This document shows positions 18,463 through 27,100 of a DNA stretch of 64,000 bases, in pieces; positions within the stretch are counted from its first letter, which is position 1, and each line of letters begins with the position of its first letter. Both the position numbers and the translations under genes were made by a program. Location: NCBI GenBank assembly GCA_021108395.1, contig JAIOQZ010000032.1, forward strand, positions 62,001 to 126,000, written 5' to 3'. Source of the stretch: Candidatus Cloacimonadota bacterium. GTDB taxonomy: Bacteria; Cloacimonadota; Cloacimonadia; Cloacimonadales; JAIOQZ01. The notes beneath the pieces are model-generated. The model made no database searches. It was not told the origin of the DNA and saw only the letters and a list, made by a program, of their open reading frames with translations.

Positions 18463-21400
18463 CTATTTACCGTCTATACCCTCCATGATGGTCTCGATGC
18501 TGCTGATGAGCTTCATCGTGGGAATGGGCTTGATGATGAGCTCTCGGATGCCTGCTTCTTTGAACTTGTCGCAGTCAACGTTTTCGGAATAGCCACTGCA
18601 AAGGATTACCGGCAGTCCCGGCATTACCTGTTGCATCTGCGTGGCCAGCGTGATGCCCGTCATCTTTGGCATGGTGAGGTCTGTGACGACGATATTATAG
18701 GCGCTTGGTTTGCGTTTGAGCAAGCGCAACGCCTCCGCCGCCGATGTTGCCGGGGTGACATTGTGGCCAAAGCTCTCCAGCACTTTCGTGTATAGCTCGG
18801 TCAGTGATTTCTCGTCATCGACGAACAGGATATTTGCGGTGGTCACATCCTCGATCTCGAGTACTTCGTCGCTGGAGATTTCTTCAGCTTCGTCCACCAC
18901 AGGGAAGTAGATGTCAAAGGTGGTGCCCTGTCCCAGCTTGCTGCTGACCTCAATGTGGCCATCATGGCTGTTGACGATACCGTGGATGATTGCCAGGCCC
19001 AGTCCGGTGCCTTCGCTTTTGCCCTTGGTGGTGAAGTATGGTTCGAAGATACGATTGATAATCTCCGGCGGAATGCCGTGTCCTGTGTCGGAAACCGTCA
19101 CTTTCAGATATTTCAATGTCTGCTGTTGGTTGTCGTTGCTGCGCAGGTGTCTGCGCGTGACATCAGTCAGGTGGATGTGCAGAGTACCGCCCTCGTCACG
19201 CATGGCGTGGTAGGCATTGGTGCACAGGTTCATCACAATCTGATGAATCTGTGTCGGGTCGGCGCTGATGATGCTCTCGCTTTGCAGATCCTGCTTGATC
19301 TGGATGGTGGCCGGAAGCGAACTGCGCAGCATTTTCAGGGCTTCTTTCACGATTAGGTGCACTTGCACGGGTTTCTTTTGCTGCTCGCTCTGGCGACTGA
19401 ACGCCAGAATCTGTTGCACAAGGTCTTTGGCACGATTGCCGGCCTGTGTCACCTCGGTGAGACTGTCGAATATTTTTGTGTTCTTGGCGCTCAGTTTCAT
19501 TGCCAGCTCGGTGTAACCGAGGATGAGCGACAGAATGTTGTTGAAATCGTGGGCAATGCCGCCGGCCAGCGTACCGATGGCTTCCATTTTCTGCGACTGC
19601 ATGAGCTGTGCTTCGAGCCGCCGCTCTTCAGTCATGTCGCGCTTCACTGCCACGAAATTGGTGATAACGCCATTCTCGTTGCGAATGGGGGAGATGGTCG
19701 CTTCTTCGTCGTAGTAGGTACCATCTTTGTGTTTGTTCACAAATTGCCCGCTCCAGATATTGCCGGAGAGTATGGTTTTCCACATTTTGCTATAGAAAGA
19801 AACGTCGTGTTTGCCGCTTTTGAGAAATGACGGTCTCTTACCGGTTACTTCATCGACATCGTAGCCTGTCACTTGCTCGAAGGCAGGATTGACATACTCG
19901 ATTTTACCCTCGCGGTCGGTGATGATAACCGCCTCTGCGGCCTGCTCGATGGCGGTGGCCAGCCGCATGCGTTCTGCCTCGGTGCGTCTGCGCTCACTGA
20001 TGTCGGTGCTGACGCCGACCATACCTTTGGGCTGGTCGTTTTCATCGAAAATGAGCCAGGTGCGGCTGTCGAGGTGCTTGAGTTCGCCATCACGGGTAAC
20101 GTTGACCGCCGTGCCGCGCCAAAAACCGTGTTCGATGGTATGCTCGATGATGGTCTGTTGGCTTACGCCTTCTTCATTTTCTTCCCCCAGGATATGCACA
20201 GACTGCCCGACGAGTTCCTCTTGCGAGTACCCCATCATTTTGTGGACGGCCTTGTTGACATAGGTAATCTTGCCACTGAGATCGGTGGCGATAACCTCGT
20301 CGCGGATGTTGTCGAGCAGCTTGGCGTGGAACTTCAGTTCCTCTTCGTGATGCTTGCGCTCGATGGAAAGGGCCACCTGAAAGCTGACGAACTGGAGCAG
20401 CTCGAGGTCTTCTTCTTTGTACATCGACTCGTCGGTATAGCTTTGCACGGCGATGACGCCGATTACTTCGTCGCCACTCATCATCGGTACGCCCAGCCAT
20501 ATCTTGGCCGGTTCGCCCAACAGAATGAGATCGCCGTCGCGCATCATTTTCTCGAGCATCTCGGTGTTGGCCAATATCGGCTTCTTGCTTTTAATAACCA
20601 TAGAGGTCATCGTCTTGTGTGCCGGAAAGCTGCTGATATTGTCTTTGTTGTCAACATGCAGAGGCAGGTTGATCATGTCGGTCTGTTTGTCGTAGAGCGC
20701 GATGTAGAAGTTGGTTGTATCAATGAGCTGGCTCAGTGAAATTTTGATGAGCGCATACATCTCGTCGATGCTGTCTGCCTCGCGCACCGCGTTGGCGATG
20801 TCGGACAGCACAGACTGGATTTTCTGCATCTTGGTGCGATAGAGATCAACCTCACGGCTTTTCCTTTCGCTCTCATATCGGCCACTTAGCTCGGCGAGAT
20901 GAGAAATTGTTTTCTCGTCGTAAAGCTCGTCCTTCAAAGCGATAAGCCGCTTGAGATACTCCAGCGATTTCACATGATCGCCACGCTTTTCATAGTATGT
21001 GCCGTAAAGCGTGTAGGTTTCTTGCAAACGATCCCTGGCCTTGGCCGACTTCGCGAAAGCTTCGCCTTCCTGAATGAACGGCAACGCTTCATCGAGCTGA
21101 TCGAGCTGAAGGTGGCAGTTGGCGATGTTGTGGGCAGAGTTGGAGATGCCGACGAGGTCTTGTAGTTTCTTCTTGGATTTCAGCGATTTCTTATAGTGTT
21201 TCAGCGCGTCATGTGGGTTGCCCTTCAGACGATAGATATCGCCGATGTTGTTGAGCGCATTGGCCTCGCCTCGTGTGTCATTGATCCTGCGCTTCAGCTT
21301 CAGTGAACGTGACAGGAAGTCGAGAGCTTTATCATACTGGCCGAGATCACTATAGACAGTGCCGATGTTGTTGAGTGAGTGGCTGATGCCAGGCTCGTCG

Positions 21401-22050
21401 CCCAGCTTCTTGCGTAGAGCAAGTGCCCTCGTGTGCGACTCGAGAGACTTGTCGAATTGACGCAGATGGTACTGCACCAGGCCAATCGTATTAAGCGAAG
21501 CGGCGATGCCTTTCTCGTTGCCAAGCTCTTCATGCATTGTCAGTGCCTCGAAGATTGGCGCGAGCGCCTTGCGAAACTGCCCCTGACTTCTGTATGACAG
21601 GCCGATGTTGTTGAGCGCCGATGCCACGCCGGCCTGATTGCCGCAGCGTTTGCGGCTGTCGAGCAGACGCAGATTGTACTTGAGCGAGTTTTCGTAGTCG
21701 CAAAGATACCAGCATGTATTGCCCAGGCCGTTGATTGCCTTGTCAATCAGTTCCTCGTCGCTGAGTTCTTCGGCGATGGCGAGAGCGCTGTCAAACGCCG
21801 TGGACGCATGCTGATAGTCGGCAACCTTTATGAGGGCGCGTCCTTTATTGATAAGGGCGTTCGCTTGAGCCTCGGCATCTTGCAGCGCCTGCGCCAACTC
21901 GAGCGCTCGCTCGGCGTATTTGATACTCGCCTCGGGTTCTGCCAGTAGATGCAGATCGGCGAGCTTGCTTAAAGTTTGCAGCAGCTCATCACCTTCGATA
22001 TGATCGAGCCGTTTCTTCAATGTATCCACGAAATTCATAGAGTGTTTCAT
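18463..22050 (-). CDS. TPR-GAF-PAS-PAS hybrid sensor histidine kinase with receiver
   Basis: This is a 1195-aa cytoplasmic hybrid kinase with no signal peptide or membrane helix. About eight or nine tetratricopeptide repeats (residues 20-370, recurring 'ALNNIG..Y...G....AL') are followed by a short helical linker and a GAF domain (about 407-560). Two PAS domains follow (about 570-685 and 695-805), then a HisKA region with phospho-acceptor His in 'GGIAHDFNN' (about 832) and an HATPase domain with 'DTGHGIPPE' and 'GTGLGLAI'. A C-terminal receiver holds its Asp in 'VVTDLTMPK' (about 1128). TPRs probably bind a partner protein. The receiver likely relays to a separate HPt or regulator, neither seen nearby. 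The start is uncertain: ATG 22050 has AAGG abutting it, so ATG 22038 is possible. Confidence 0.93.
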   Translation of the reverse strand: MKHSMNFVDTLKKRLDHIEGDELLQTLSKLADLHLLAEPEASIKYAERALELAQALQDAEAQANALINKGRALIKVADYQHASTAFDSALAIAEELSDEELIDKAINGLGNTCWYLCDYENSLKYNLRLLDSRKRCGNQAGVASALNNIGLSYRSQGQFRKALAPIFEALTMHEELGNEKGIAASLNTIGLVQYHLRQFDKSLESHTRALALRKKLGDEPGISHSLNNIGTVYSDLGQYDKALDFLSRSLKLKRRINDTRGEANALNNIGDIYRLKGNPHDALKHYKKSLKSKKKLQDLVGISNSAHNIANCHLQLDQLDEALPFIQEGEAFAKSAKARDRLQETYTLYGTYYEKRGDHVKSLEYLKRLIALKDELYDEKTISHLAELSGRYESERKSREVDLYRTKMQKIQSVLSDIANAVREADSIDEMYALIKISLSQLIDTTNFYIALYDKQTDMINLPLHVDNKDNISSFPAHKTMTSMVIKSKKPILANTEMLEKMMRDGDLILLGEPAKIWLGVPMMSGDEVIGVIAVQSYTDESMYKEEDLELLQFVSFQVALSIERKHHEEELKFHAKLLDNIRDEVIATDLSGKITYVNKAVHKMMGYSQEELVGQSVHILGEENEEGVSQQTIIEHTIEHGFWRGTAVNVTRDGELKHLDSRTWLIFDENDQPKGMVGVSTDISERRRTEAERMRLATAIEQAAEAVIITDREGKIEYVNPAFEQVTGYDVDEVTGKRPSFLKSGKHDVSFYSKMWKTILSGNIWSGQFVNKHKDGTYYDEEATISPIRNENGVITNFVAVKRDMTEERRLEAQLMQSQKMEAIGTLAGGIAHDFNNILSLILGYTELAMKLSAKNTKIFDSLTEVTQAGNRAKDLVQQILAFSRQSEQQKKPVQVHLIVKEALKMLRSSLPATIQIKQDLQSESIISADPTQIHQIVMNLCTNAYHAMRDEGGTLHIHLTDVTRRHLRSNDNQQQTLKYLKVTVSDTGHGIPPEIINRIFEPYFTTKGKSEGTGLGLAIIHGIVNSHDGHIEVSSKLGQGTTFDIYFPVVDEAEEISSDEVLEIEDVTTANILFVDDEKSLTELYTKVLESFGHNVTPATSAAEALRLLKRKPSAYNIVVTDLTMPKMTGITLATQMQQVMPGLPVILCSGYSENVDCDKFKEAGIRELIIKPIPTMKLISSIETIMEGIDGK

Positions 22051-22543
22051 CCTTCAATCAAGTATTATATGCACAAAATTTCCAGGGGCATTTCCCCGTC
22101 AACGCATTTCTGAATGAAGACTCATTTATTTTGTGCCCTCAGGAATGAAAACATGCAAGATGAATGCCAATCCTGATATATTATCGGCAAATGTATCGCG
22201 TTACATGAGGTGAACATATGGCAATAACTACCTCCGTGGTTTCGCGCTATTACCGACTGAAATGGCAGGTGAAATGTAGCCGATGGCTTCATAGTCAATC
22301 CTGTCGGTCGGCTTGGCGCGATGGCTGTCTGTTTTTCTTCATGGTCATCTCCGGCTGCGATGCTGAGCATGGCAAAACATTGCTCCACAGGGAGATAGGC
22401 GGATAACAATCACCATCCGCCAGCAGGATACGCCTTCCTGGCTGTTTCACAATACTTCTTCTCAGCTTTATGTTCGTACAAACAAGATAGCGTGTAAATT
22501 CAATAAAGTCAAGAAGAAACCGTCGCGGCGACGAAATAAAAAA
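22051..22543. other. Non-coding stretch upstream of the histidine kinase
   Basis: About 490 bp hold no ORF I can support. It should contain the promoter of the reverse-strand kinase gene; the segment next to that gene is A/T-rich (TATTATATG near 22065). A small GGGG-CATTT-CCCC hairpin lies near 22085. A 62-codon forward ORF (22218-22406) has a plausible GAGGTG site but an unlikely protein composition (Trp/Arg/Ser/Cys-rich) and is not called. Confidence 0.5.
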
Positions 22544-22570
22544 CCGACCGGAGACAAACGCTCAGGCCGG
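22544..22570 (-). terminator. Terminator behind the ferredoxin remnant
   Basis: Read on the minus strand, CCGGCCTGAG pairs imperfectly with CTCCGGTCGG (two mismatches) and is followed by TTTTTTATTT. It looks like a diverged copy of the terminator behind the intact ferredoxin gene at 23701-23731, in keeping with duplication of the whole 3' end. Confidence 0.65.
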
Positions 22571-22586
22571 TTGTTGCAGAAGTCAC

Positions 22587-22634
22587 GATTACTGTTCGTC
22601 GGGTGAGAGGATGCAGGACACGGGGCAAACCTGC
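22587..22634. repeat. 48-bp direct repeat, copy 1 (ferredoxin 3' end)
   Basis: This block is base-for-base identical to 23746-23793, in the same orientation. The two copies flank the receiver-GGDEF gene. The intact copy encodes the last part of the ferredoxin, including its stop codon. Confidence 0.95.
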
Positions 22635-22713
22635 CGGCAGCGCCGCAGTTCTTGCATTTTTCTTTATGATTTTGTATATGGGCTATATCGTCACATTCAT
22701 TCGATGCACTCAT
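22589..22713 (-). pseudogene. Frameshifted remnant of a small ferredoxin gene
   Basis: Read from an ATG at 22713, the frame gives 'MSASNECDDIAHIQNHKEKCKNCGA', a half-ferredoxin start. It then leaves frame: compared with the intact gene (TGCGGCGCCTGTCAGCAGG), this copy has TGCGGCGCTGCCGGCAGG, one base shorter. Restoring that base would give '..CRQVCPVSCILSPDEQ' and the same stop codon as the ferredoxin at 23748-23930. The first [4Fe-4S] motif of the intact protein is not present, so this is a truncated, broken copy. The track ORF 22468-22713 is the out-of-frame product. Confidence 0.7.
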
Positions 22714-22734
22714 GAACGTGGCAGTAGAACATCG

Positions 22735-23610
22735 CTAAACCTCGACGCGATTGCGACCGGCGTCCTTGGCTTTATAGAGCAACAAGTCGGCGGCATGCAC
22801 CAACTCGGCGCAGCTCTGGCCATCGTACTGGCTGATCCCGCCACTGAGAGTGAGGTGCAGGTCGGTCTGCTCAAATACAGTATTTTCGAGTTCGACGCGG
22901 ATGCGCTCGGCCAATACCTGTGCCTGTTCGAGCGCGGTGTCGGGCAGCAGCAACAGGAATTCCTCACCGCCGTAGCGTCCGCAGATGTCGGTCTCTCTCG
23001 CATGCTCCATCATCACTTCGGAAGTGCGACGCAGCACTTTGTCACCCGCTATGTGACCCCAGGTATCGTTGATGCGCTTGAAGTGGTCGAGGTCGAACAG
23101 GGCAACCGACAGCGAGTGGCTGTAACGCTGCGCTCGCTGCACCTCTTCATACAGTCGCTGCATGATGGTGCCGCGGTTGAGCAGACCGCTGAGGGCGTCG
23201 GTGGTGGATCGGTGCTGCAGGCATTGTATTTCATCGTGGCGGGCGACAGCCTCGGCGATGGTGGCGCGTAGCTGGTCTATTTTCGAAGGCTTGAGTAGAA
23301 AGCGAAAAATGTTTCCTCGGTTCACTGCCTCAAGGGCCATGTTCAGGTCGGCGTGGCCGGTGAGCATGATGCGAACGGTGTCAGGCGCCAGTTGTTGTAT
23401 CTGCTCAAAAAAACTGATGCCGTCGATGAAGGGCATCTGATAATCAGACACGATAACGCTGAACGATTCGCCCTGCTCGACAAGCTTAATCGCTTCGCGG
23501 GGGTCGTTCCTGCTGGTGATGTCGTACTCGGTCAAGAGATTGCGTCGCAACGAGCAGAGCACATTGCAGTCGTCATCCACCAGCAGGATTCGTTTTTTTG
23601 GCTGTTTCAC
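22735..23610 (-). CDS. Response regulator with GGDEF diguanylate cyclase domain
   Basis: This 291-aa protein has an N-terminal receiver (residues 1-125; 'ILLVDDD', phospho-Asp in 'VIVSDYQMP', Lys in 'FLLKPSK') and a C-terminal GGDEF domain. The active-site loop is 'GRYGGEEF', a competent variant, and the inhibitory RxxD site ('RETD') stands five residues before it. It should make c-di-GMP from two GTP when phosphorylated, with product feedback. The start is GTG 23610 with AGAGGAA just upstream; the track start at 23670 is unsupported. Its cognate kinase may be the hybrid kinase downstream, which is not proven. It lies between two direct repeats of a ferredoxin 3' end. Confidence 0.93.
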   Translation of the reverse strand: MKQPKKRILLVDDDCNVLCSLRRNLLTEYDITSRNDPREAIKLVEQGESFSVIVSDYQMPFIDGISFFEQIQQLAPDTVRIMLTGHADLNMALEAVNRGNIFRFLLKPSKIDQLRATIAEAVARHDEIQCLQHRSTTDALSGLLNRGTIMQRLYEEVQRAQRYSHSLSVALFDLDHFKRINDTWGHIAGDKVLRRTSEVMMEHARETDICGRYGGEEFLLLLPDTALEQAQVLAERIRVELENTVFEQTDLHLTLSGGISQYDGQSCAELVHAADLLLYKAKDAGRNRVEV

Positions 23611-23700
23611 AGTTCCTCTTTCAGCATTGCATTTGTGAAGACAATATAGAATACACTCGTGCAATTGCAAGAGAAAACCGGATTATCGCCGATATGTATA

Positions 23701-23731
23701 AAAAGGCCGGAGCGCTTATCTCCGGCCTTTT
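23701..23731 (-). terminator. Intrinsic terminator of the Hcp operon
   Basis: Arms AAAAGGCCGGAG and CTCCGGCCTTTT pair perfectly over 12 bp with a 7-base loop. On the minus strand it runs into TTTTTATA. It lies 17 bp past the ferredoxin stop. The stem is nearly the same as that at 14841-14871. Confidence 0.9.
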
Positions 23732-23745
23732 GTCGCAGATGGAGT

Positions 23746-23793
23746 GATTACTGTTCGTCGGGTGAGAGGATGCAGGACACGGGGCAAACCTGC
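23746..23793. repeat. 48-bp direct repeat, copy 2 (inside intact ferredoxin gene)
   Basis: This copy is identical to 22587-22634 and covers the stop codon and the last 15 codons of the ferredoxin. Confidence 0.95.
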
Positions 23794-23930
23794 TGACAGG
23801 CGCCGCAGTCAATGCAGGTGTCGGGGTCGATGTAACGCTTTTCATCTACCTCGCTGATAGCGCTGACGGGGCAGACATCCTCGCAGGCAGCGCAGTTTAT
23901 GCAGTCTTCTTTGACGATTTTACGGGCCAT
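23748..23930 (-). CDS. 2[4Fe-4S] ferredoxin
   Basis: This is a 60-aa clostridial-type ferredoxin with two cluster motifs, 'CINCAACEDVCPVSAI' and 'CIDCGACQQVCPVSCI', each C-x2-C-x2-C-x3-CP. It is a low-potential one-electron carrier. GGGAGG lies 4-5 bases before the ATG. It starts 9 bp after the hcp stop in the same operon and is the obvious electron donor candidate for Hcp, which usually depends on a reductase (Hcr) not found here. A broken copy of its 3' half lies 1.1 kb away. Confidence 0.96.
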   Translation of the reverse strand: MARKIVKEDCINCAACEDVCPVSAISEVDEKRYIDPDTCIDCGACQQVCPVSCILSPDEQ

Positions 23931-23939
23931 GTTGCCTCC

Positions 23940-25565
23940 CTATTCGCCTTTCATCATGGCGGCCACGTCTTCGGCGGCGTCACCGGTGGGTTTGATGTCG
24001 AAGTTCTCGACCAGTACTTTGACGACGTTGGGTGAGAGGAAGGCTGGCAGTGTCGGTCCCAGGCGGATGTTTTTGAAGCCCAGCGCCAGCAATGCCAGCA
24101 GGACGGTCACGGCTTTCTGCTCGTACCAGGCAATGTCGAAGCTCAACGGCAGGTCGTTTACGTCGTCAAGCCCGAAGACTTCCTTGAGCTTGAGCGCGAT
24201 GACCGCCAGTGAGTAGGAGTCGTTGCACTGTCCGGCGTCCAGCACCCGCGGGATGCCGCCGATGTCGCCCAGTTGCAGCTTGTTATAGCGGTATTTGGCG
24301 CAGCCGGCGGTGAGGATGATGGTGTCCTTCGGCAACTCCCGGGCCACGTCGGTGAAGTAGTTACGGGTCTTGTGGCGTCCGTCACAGCCCGCCATGACCA
24401 CGAAGCGCTTGATAGCACCGCTCTTGACGGCGTCCACTACCTTGTCGGCCAGAGCTATGACCTGGTTGTGCGCAAAACCGCCGACGATCTTGCCGGTCTC
24501 GATTTCTGTGGGCGGGGGGCAGGTTTTGGCCAGCTCGATGATGGCCGAGAAGTCTTTCTGCGCGTTCGCTTTGCGATCGGAGATGTGCTTCACGCCAGGC
24601 CAGCCGACGACACCGGTGGTGAACAAGCGGTCTTTGTAGCCGTCCTTCACCGGCACCAGACAGTTGGTGGTGAGTAGGATGGCGCCGTTGAAGCTGGCGA
24701 ACTCGGTGTTCTGGAGAAACCAGGCGCCACCATAGTTGCCCACGAGGTGGTCGTATTTCTTCAACTCGGGGTAGTAATGCGCCGGCAGCATTTCGCCGTG
24801 TGTGTAGATGTCGATTCCAGCGCCCTTGCTTTGTTCGAGCAGCTCCTGTAGGTCACGCAGGTCGTGGCCGGAGACGAGAATGCCCGGGCGGCTGCCCACG
24901 CCGATGTTCACTTCGGTCACTTCGGGGTGGCCGTAGGTCTCGGTGTTTGCCTTATCCAGCAGAGCCATTGTCTGAGCGCTCACTGCGCCGGTTTCGAGCG
25001 TGAGAGCGACCAGCTCATCGACGCTGAGGTCTTTGAGGGTCGATGCCAGCGCTTTGTAGATGAAAGCGTAGATGGTCGGGTCTTCAAAGCCCAGTTGCTC
25101 GGCGTGGTGCGCATAGGCGCACATGCCCTTCACTCCGTAGATGATTAGCTCACGCAGCGAGCGCACATCTTCGTTTTCGGTGGCCAAAACGCCCACCTCT
25201 TCCGCCTTATTGCGGAAGTCAGCCTCGCTGCTGCCCTGCCATGTAGCGGCCTCGGGAAGCGGCTCGGCGATGGGGAAGGCCGCGGCTATCTCGTGCCGCA
25301 GCTTCATTGCCTGGTGAATGAACGCGAGCAGGCGCTCATCGTCGAAGTTTGCGTTGGTGATGGTGGCGAAGAACGCCTCGGTGATGAAACGGCCATACTT
25401 CGCGTCCACAGGTTGTTTCTCGGCGTAGATGGCAATGCCCTTACTCAGCCAGAGCATCATGTCCATTAGATTCGAGGTGTGGTCGGGTTTGCCGCACACG
25501 CCCTTTGTGAAGCGGCAACCCTGGTTGCCGGCGTTTTCCTGGCACTGATAACAGAACATACTCAC
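23940..25565 (-). CDS. hcp: Hybrid cluster protein (Hcp, hydroxylamine reductase family)
   Basis: This is a 541-aa Hcp. The N-terminal cysteine cluster ('[13 protein letters not shown]...GVCGK') holds a cubane, and the C-terminal half carries the hybrid Fe-S-O cluster ligands in '[25 protein letters not shown]', 'LTTNCLVP', '[13 protein letters not shown]' and '[11 protein letters not shown]'. Family members reduce hydroxylamine in vitro and act as nitric oxide reductases or in S-nitrosylation in vivo, so a role against nitrosative stress is likely. Start: GTG 25565, with GGAGGG 5 bases before it; ATG 25559 (MFCYQCQ) is the alternative. It sits in an operon behind tetR and a 4Fe-4S protein and before a ferredoxin. 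Confidence 0.97.
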   Translation of the reverse strand: MSMFCYQCQENAGNQGCRFTKGVCGKPDHTSNLMDMMLWLSKGIAIYAEKQPVDAKYGRFITEAFFATITNANFDDERLLAFIHQAMKLRHEIAAAFPIAEPLPEAATWQGSSEADFRNKAEEVGVLATENEDVRSLRELIIYGVKGMCAYAHHAEQLGFEDPTIYAFIYKALASTLKDLSVDELVALTLETGAVSAQTMALLDKANTETYGHPEVTEVNIGVGSRPGILVSGHDLRDLQELLEQSKGAGIDIYTHGEMLPAHYYPELKKYDHLVGNYGGAWFLQNTEFASFNGAILLTTNCLVPVKDGYKDRLFTTGVVGWPGVKHISDRKANAQKDFSAIIELAKTCPPPTEIETGKIVGGFAHNQVIALADKVVDAVKSGAIKRFVVMAGCDGRHKTRNYFTDVARELPKDTIILTAGCAKYRYNKLQLGDIGGIPRVLDAGQCNDSYSLAVIALKLKEVFGLDDVNDLPLSFDIAWYEQKAVTVLLALLALGFKNIRLGPTLPAFLSPNVVKVLVENFDIKPTGDAAEDVAAMMKGE

Positions 25566-25579
25566 TTGTCCCTCCTTAC

Positions 25580-25633
25580 TTACTTGCAGTTTATGGTCTG
25601 GTTTTCGTACAGATTATCGAGTTCGGATTTCAT
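25580..25633 (-). CDS. Possible 17-codon small ORF between the 4Fe-4S protein and hcp
   Basis: ATG at 25633 is preceded by AAGGTGAG at 6-7 bases. The frame reads [17 protein letters not shown] and stops 14 bp before the hcp start. It fills the 82-bp gap between two operon genes exactly. It could be a leader peptide that couples translation to hcp, a decayed gene end, or chance. Too short for the ORF track; no relative is recognised. Confidence 0.35.
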   Translation of the reverse strand: MKSELDNLYENQTINCK

Positions 25634-25647
25634 GGTTTATCTCACCT

Positions 25648-26469
25648 TCAGATGATGTCGCCCTGGATCGAGATGACGTTGAGCTTGATCATGAGGCTTT
25701 TGCCGGCCTTGTCCATAGCTCGCTGCACTATGGTCTCAATGCCGCCGCAACAGGGCACTTCCATGCGAGCCAGGGTAATCGAGCGGATTTCCTGCTCGGC
25801 GAAGATGGTAGCCAGCTTGTCAATGTAGCGGTCGATGCCCTGGTCGAGCTTGGGACACAATGTGATGGCGACGCGCCCCTTGATGAAACGCTGGTGGAAA
25901 TCGGGGAAGGAAAAGGGAACGCAGTCGGCGCAGATGAGCAGGTCTGCGTGGTGCAGGTATATTGCCGTTGGGTTCAGCAGGTGCAACTGAACCGGCCAGT
26001 TGCGCAGCTCGGACACAACGGGAATCTGCGTCGCTGTAGTGGACGCCTGTGGCTCGTTCTGCTCAATGGTAACGGGATTGCCACTCTGGCAACCGCCGCT
26101 GCTGCACCCGCAGTCCAGTTCTGGAACCGGAATGTCGTGAGCCTGTAGCCAATCCATCGCCTGGACGAGCAGTTCTTTCTCGCCGTGATCGGTGAGATGC
26201 TGTAGGTGGGCGCGGATGGTGTTTTCGCCTTTGGCGGCGATGTTTTGCATCACGCGGGCTTCATCATACGGCTCGGCTTCGCGCTCCTCGACCTCGATTG
26301 CGCCACGGGGACAGTCGCCAATGCAGGCGCCGAGGCCGTCGCAGAAGAGGTCGCTGACCAGCCGCGCTTTGCCGTCGATGATTTGCAGGGCGCCTTCGGG
26401 GCAACCGGGGATGCATTTCCCGCAGCCATCGCATTGGGATTCATCGATTCGGATAATCGATCGTTTCAT
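25648..26469 (-). CDS. 4Fe-4S ferredoxin-domain protein of the Hcp operon
   Basis: This 273-aa protein opens with a two-cluster ferredoxin domain ('CDGCGKCIPGCPEGAL', 'CDGLGACIGDCPRGAI'). A linker contains a Cys-rich patch ('CGCSSGGC'). The C-terminal domain has 'LLICADCVPFSFPDFHQ' and 'VPCCGGIETIVQRA', which could bind another metal centre. Proteins of this layout are common next to hcp in anaerobes and probably supply it with electrons or take part in NO sensing; neither is proven. AGGAGA precedes the ATG. The second cluster has 'CDGLGAC' in place of the usual C-x2-C-x2-C spacing, as in this family. Confidence 0.88.
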   Translation of the reverse strand: MKRSIIRIDESQCDGCGKCIPGCPEGALQIIDGKARLVSDLFCDGLGACIGDCPRGAIEVEEREAEPYDEARVMQNIAAKGENTIRAHLQHLTDHGEKELLVQAMDWLQAHDIPVPELDCGCSSGGCQSGNPVTIEQNEPQASTTATQIPVVSELRNWPVQLHLLNPTAIYLHHADLLICADCVPFSFPDFHQRFIKGRVAITLCPKLDQGIDRYIDKLATIFAEQEIRSITLARMEVPCCGGIETIVQRAMDKAGKSLMIKLNVISIQGDII

Positions 26470-26484
26470 GTCGTCTCCTATTCA

Positions 26485-26506
26485 TTAGTTATTTATCACA
26501 AACATA
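26485..26506. promoter_or_regulatory. Operator-like repeat, copy 2 (before the 4Fe-4S gene)
   Basis: A 22-bp motif (TTAGTTATT..TCACAAACATA) matches 27101-27122 at 20 of 22 positions. It lies between the tetR stop and the 4Fe-4S start, where a regulator could control a second promoter for the ferredoxin-hcp genes. Confidence 0.55.
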
Positions 26507-26510
26507 TTGA

Positions 26511-27086
26511 TTATGGATGCAGCAGCTTCCGTTGTGACTCCCACAGCGCTTTGCCCTCTTGCTCGAGGTCAAACGCGAAACCACTGAGACACCAGCGAGA
26601 TACAAGCAGGCGGACAGGGCCTATGAGGATGTGAAACAGGTGAGTCATCGGGATATCGCCTTGCACCTGGCCGCTGCGCTGGGCTTCGGCAAGCGCTTCG
26701 GCGAACGCGGCGCGGTGACTGTGGATGACATTGAGCACACGACCGGCCATCTCCTTGTCGTACTGGAAATGAGCCTCGGTGAGCATGACTCTGGTCAATG
26801 CGGGATTGGCGGCGAACATGCTGTAGCGGTTGCGCAGCAGAGCGCTCAAACGTGATAGCCCCCGCAGGCTTTCGTCAACTTGCGTCACTTTTGTGGTGAT
26901 GTCGTCAAACAACTGGATGATTGTTTCGAGGATAGCGCGTTTGCTCTTGAAGTGACGATAGAGCGCCGGCTCGGTAATCCCGACTCTTGCCGCCAGACGA
27001 TTCATGGTGAGAGCCTGAATGCCGGCATCCGCTATGATCAGCGTGGCCTGGTCAACGATTTGCCGTTGTCTCTTTGTCAATTCCAT
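26511..27086 (-). CDS. TetR-family transcriptional regulator
   Basis: This 191-aa regulator has an N-terminal TetR helix-turn-helix ('ALTMNRLAARVGITEPALYRHFKSKRAIL', residues 20-50) and a divergent C-terminal ligand/dimer domain. It heads the operon for the 4Fe-4S protein, Hcp and ferredoxin, so it likely represses it in response to a nitrosative or redox signal; the signal is unknown. ATG 27086 is preferred to the GTG at 27092 in the track because AGGCGG is well spaced from it. Operator-like repeats sit just upstream and just downstream of the gene, consistent with autoregulation. Confidence 0.92.
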   Translation of the reverse strand: MELTKRQRQIVDQATLIIADAGIQALTMNRLAARVGITEPALYRHFKSKRAILETIIQLFDDITTKVTQVDESLRGLSRLSALLRNRYSMFAANPALTRVMLTEAHFQYDKEMAGRVLNVIHSHRAAFAEALAEAQRSGQVQGDIPMTHLFHILIGPVRLLVSRWCLSGFAFDLEQEGKALWESQRKLLHP

Positions 27087-27100
27087 CGTCACCGCCTAAG

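Noticed and set aside
22218-22406. 62-codon forward ORF with a GAGGTG site
   Set aside because: Composition (Trp, Cys, Arg, Ser) is atypical and no homology is recognised; kept only as a note in the gap.
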